Program-made: the position numbers and the translations under genes
Shown here: piece by piece, positions 5,626-5,880 of the stretch
How positions within the stretch are numbered: position 1 is the stretch's first letter
Layout: each line of letters begins with the position of its first letter
The notes under the pieces: generated by a model
The model's input: the letters and a program-made list of their open reading frames with translations, nothing else
The model's database searches: none
What the model was told of the DNA's origin: nothing
From: an uncultured Eubacteriales bacterium
GTDB lineage: Bacteria > Bacillota > Clostridia > Lachnospirales > Lachnospiraceae
Direction: 5' to 3'
Length of the DNA stretch: 5,880 bases
NCBI GenBank assembly: GCA_900557175.1
Contig: USSL01000124.1
Coordinates: 1-5,880 of the forward strand

Positions 5626-5880
5626 TCAGCCAAGAAATGTGAAAAAGCATTCACAGGGGCAGGAAGATTTTCATATTGAACTCGACAGCAGCTATGATGC
5701 TTATGATGCGCCGGACGATGATTACGATAGTTACAGTGACAGCAGTTATACAAGCGATGGTTATGATGACGGCGTTTATACAGACGGCGATTACAATGAT
5801 AGCGGCTATACAGACGGCGGTTATGATGATAGCGGTTATACAGACGGCGGTTATGATGACGGCAGTTACAGCGATGTCCA
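5597..5880 (+). CDS. N-terminal part of an unidentified protein with Tyr/Asp/Gly repeats, possibly a class B penicillin-binding protein (3' end outside window)
   Basis: The frame is open from the TTG at 5597 to the right edge (94 complete codons) and overlaps the preceding gene by 29 bp, which implies translational coupling. Residues 1-20 are basic and His-rich (RKRH, then KKHSQ). Residues 23-94 are strongly acidic and made almost only of Tyr, Asp, Gly, Ser and Thr, with tandem repeats from about residue 46. No signal peptide or membrane segment occurs in the visible part, so this stretch is probably cytoplasmic and disordered. I do not recognise the domain that follows because it is outside the window. 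SEDS genes are very often followed by their partner class B PBP, which has a cytoplasmic N-terminal tail before a single membrane anchor; that would fit, but it is inference from position only. The ATG at 5618 would be the alternative start. Confidence 0.72.
   Translation, partial: MRKRHEEMHSQPRNVKKHSQGQEDFHIELDSSYDAYDAPDDDYDSYSDSSYTSDGYDDGVYTDGDYNDSGYTDGGYDDSGYTDGGYDDGSYSDV
5732..5880 (+). repeat. In-frame 30-bp (10-residue) tandem repeat, built on a 15-bp pentapeptide period
   Basis: From residue 46 to the window edge, tyrosines occur at 46, 51, 56, 61, 66, 71, 76, 81, 86 and 91, every fifth residue without exception. The pentads alternate between a Y-T-D-G-G form and a Y-D-D-S-G form, giving a 10-residue super-unit. 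At DNA level the super-units are 5741-5770, 5771-5800, 5801-5830 and 5831-5860, with a partial fifth from 5861. Units 5801-5830 and 5831-5860 differ at only 2 of 30 bases; 5771-5800 differs from 5801-5830 at 6. The near-identity of the last units suggests recent duplication. The array may continue past the edge. Confidence 0.9.

Noticed and set aside
5556..5753. Antisense open frame rich in His, Cys and Tyr across the end of the FtsW/RodA-family gene and the repeat
   Set aside because: Its composition is the reverse complement of the repeat-coding sequence (TAT, GAT and GGC codons). No ribosome binding site or family match was seen.

Overview
The window carries a stretch of chromosome with housekeeping genes, all on the + strand. 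It most resembles an anaerobic Clostridia genome, probably Lachnospiraceae. The reasons are moderate GC, strong AGGAGG-type ribosome binding sites, a TTG start, and the gene order ruvA-ruvB-zapA-U32 peptidase family-FtsW/RodA family. The family-level assignment is inferred from protein character and gene order, not from a database search.

Layout: 1-193 is the 3' end of ruvA (RuvB-binding domain III). ruvB follows after 15 bp and is complete (209-1207). A near-consensus sigma-A promoter (1220-1248) lies in the gap after ruvB and should drive zapA (1304-1717), which encodes a small FtsZ-ring protein with a long C-terminal coiled coil. A strong hairpin followed by a T-rich tract (1731-1766) separates zapA from a large 827-residue U32-family protein (1787-4270) of the RNA-hydroxylase (RlhA/TrhP) type. 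Five bases later comes an FtsW/RodA/SpoVE-family glycan polymerase of 449 residues (4276-5625). Its last 29 bases overlap the start of a further gene (TTG at 5597), which runs off the right edge.

Function: ruvAB encodes the Holliday-junction branch-migration motor. The genes downstream of the promoter are mostly concerned with division and the cell wall: ZapA bundles FtsZ, and the FtsW/RodA protein polymerises lipid II. The cut-off gene is in the position where a partner class B penicillin-binding protein is usually found. Lodged between them is a probable RNA-modifying U32 protein.

Most of the window is ordinary core genome, and I see no mobile element, CRISPR array, RNA gene or defence system. 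The most unusual part is the right edge. There the new gene encodes a hydrophilic N-terminal tail with ten tyrosines spaced exactly five residues apart, built on a 30-bp tandem repeat. Secondary points of interest are the internal duplication of the U32 signature and the ambiguous hairpin between zapA and the U32 gene.
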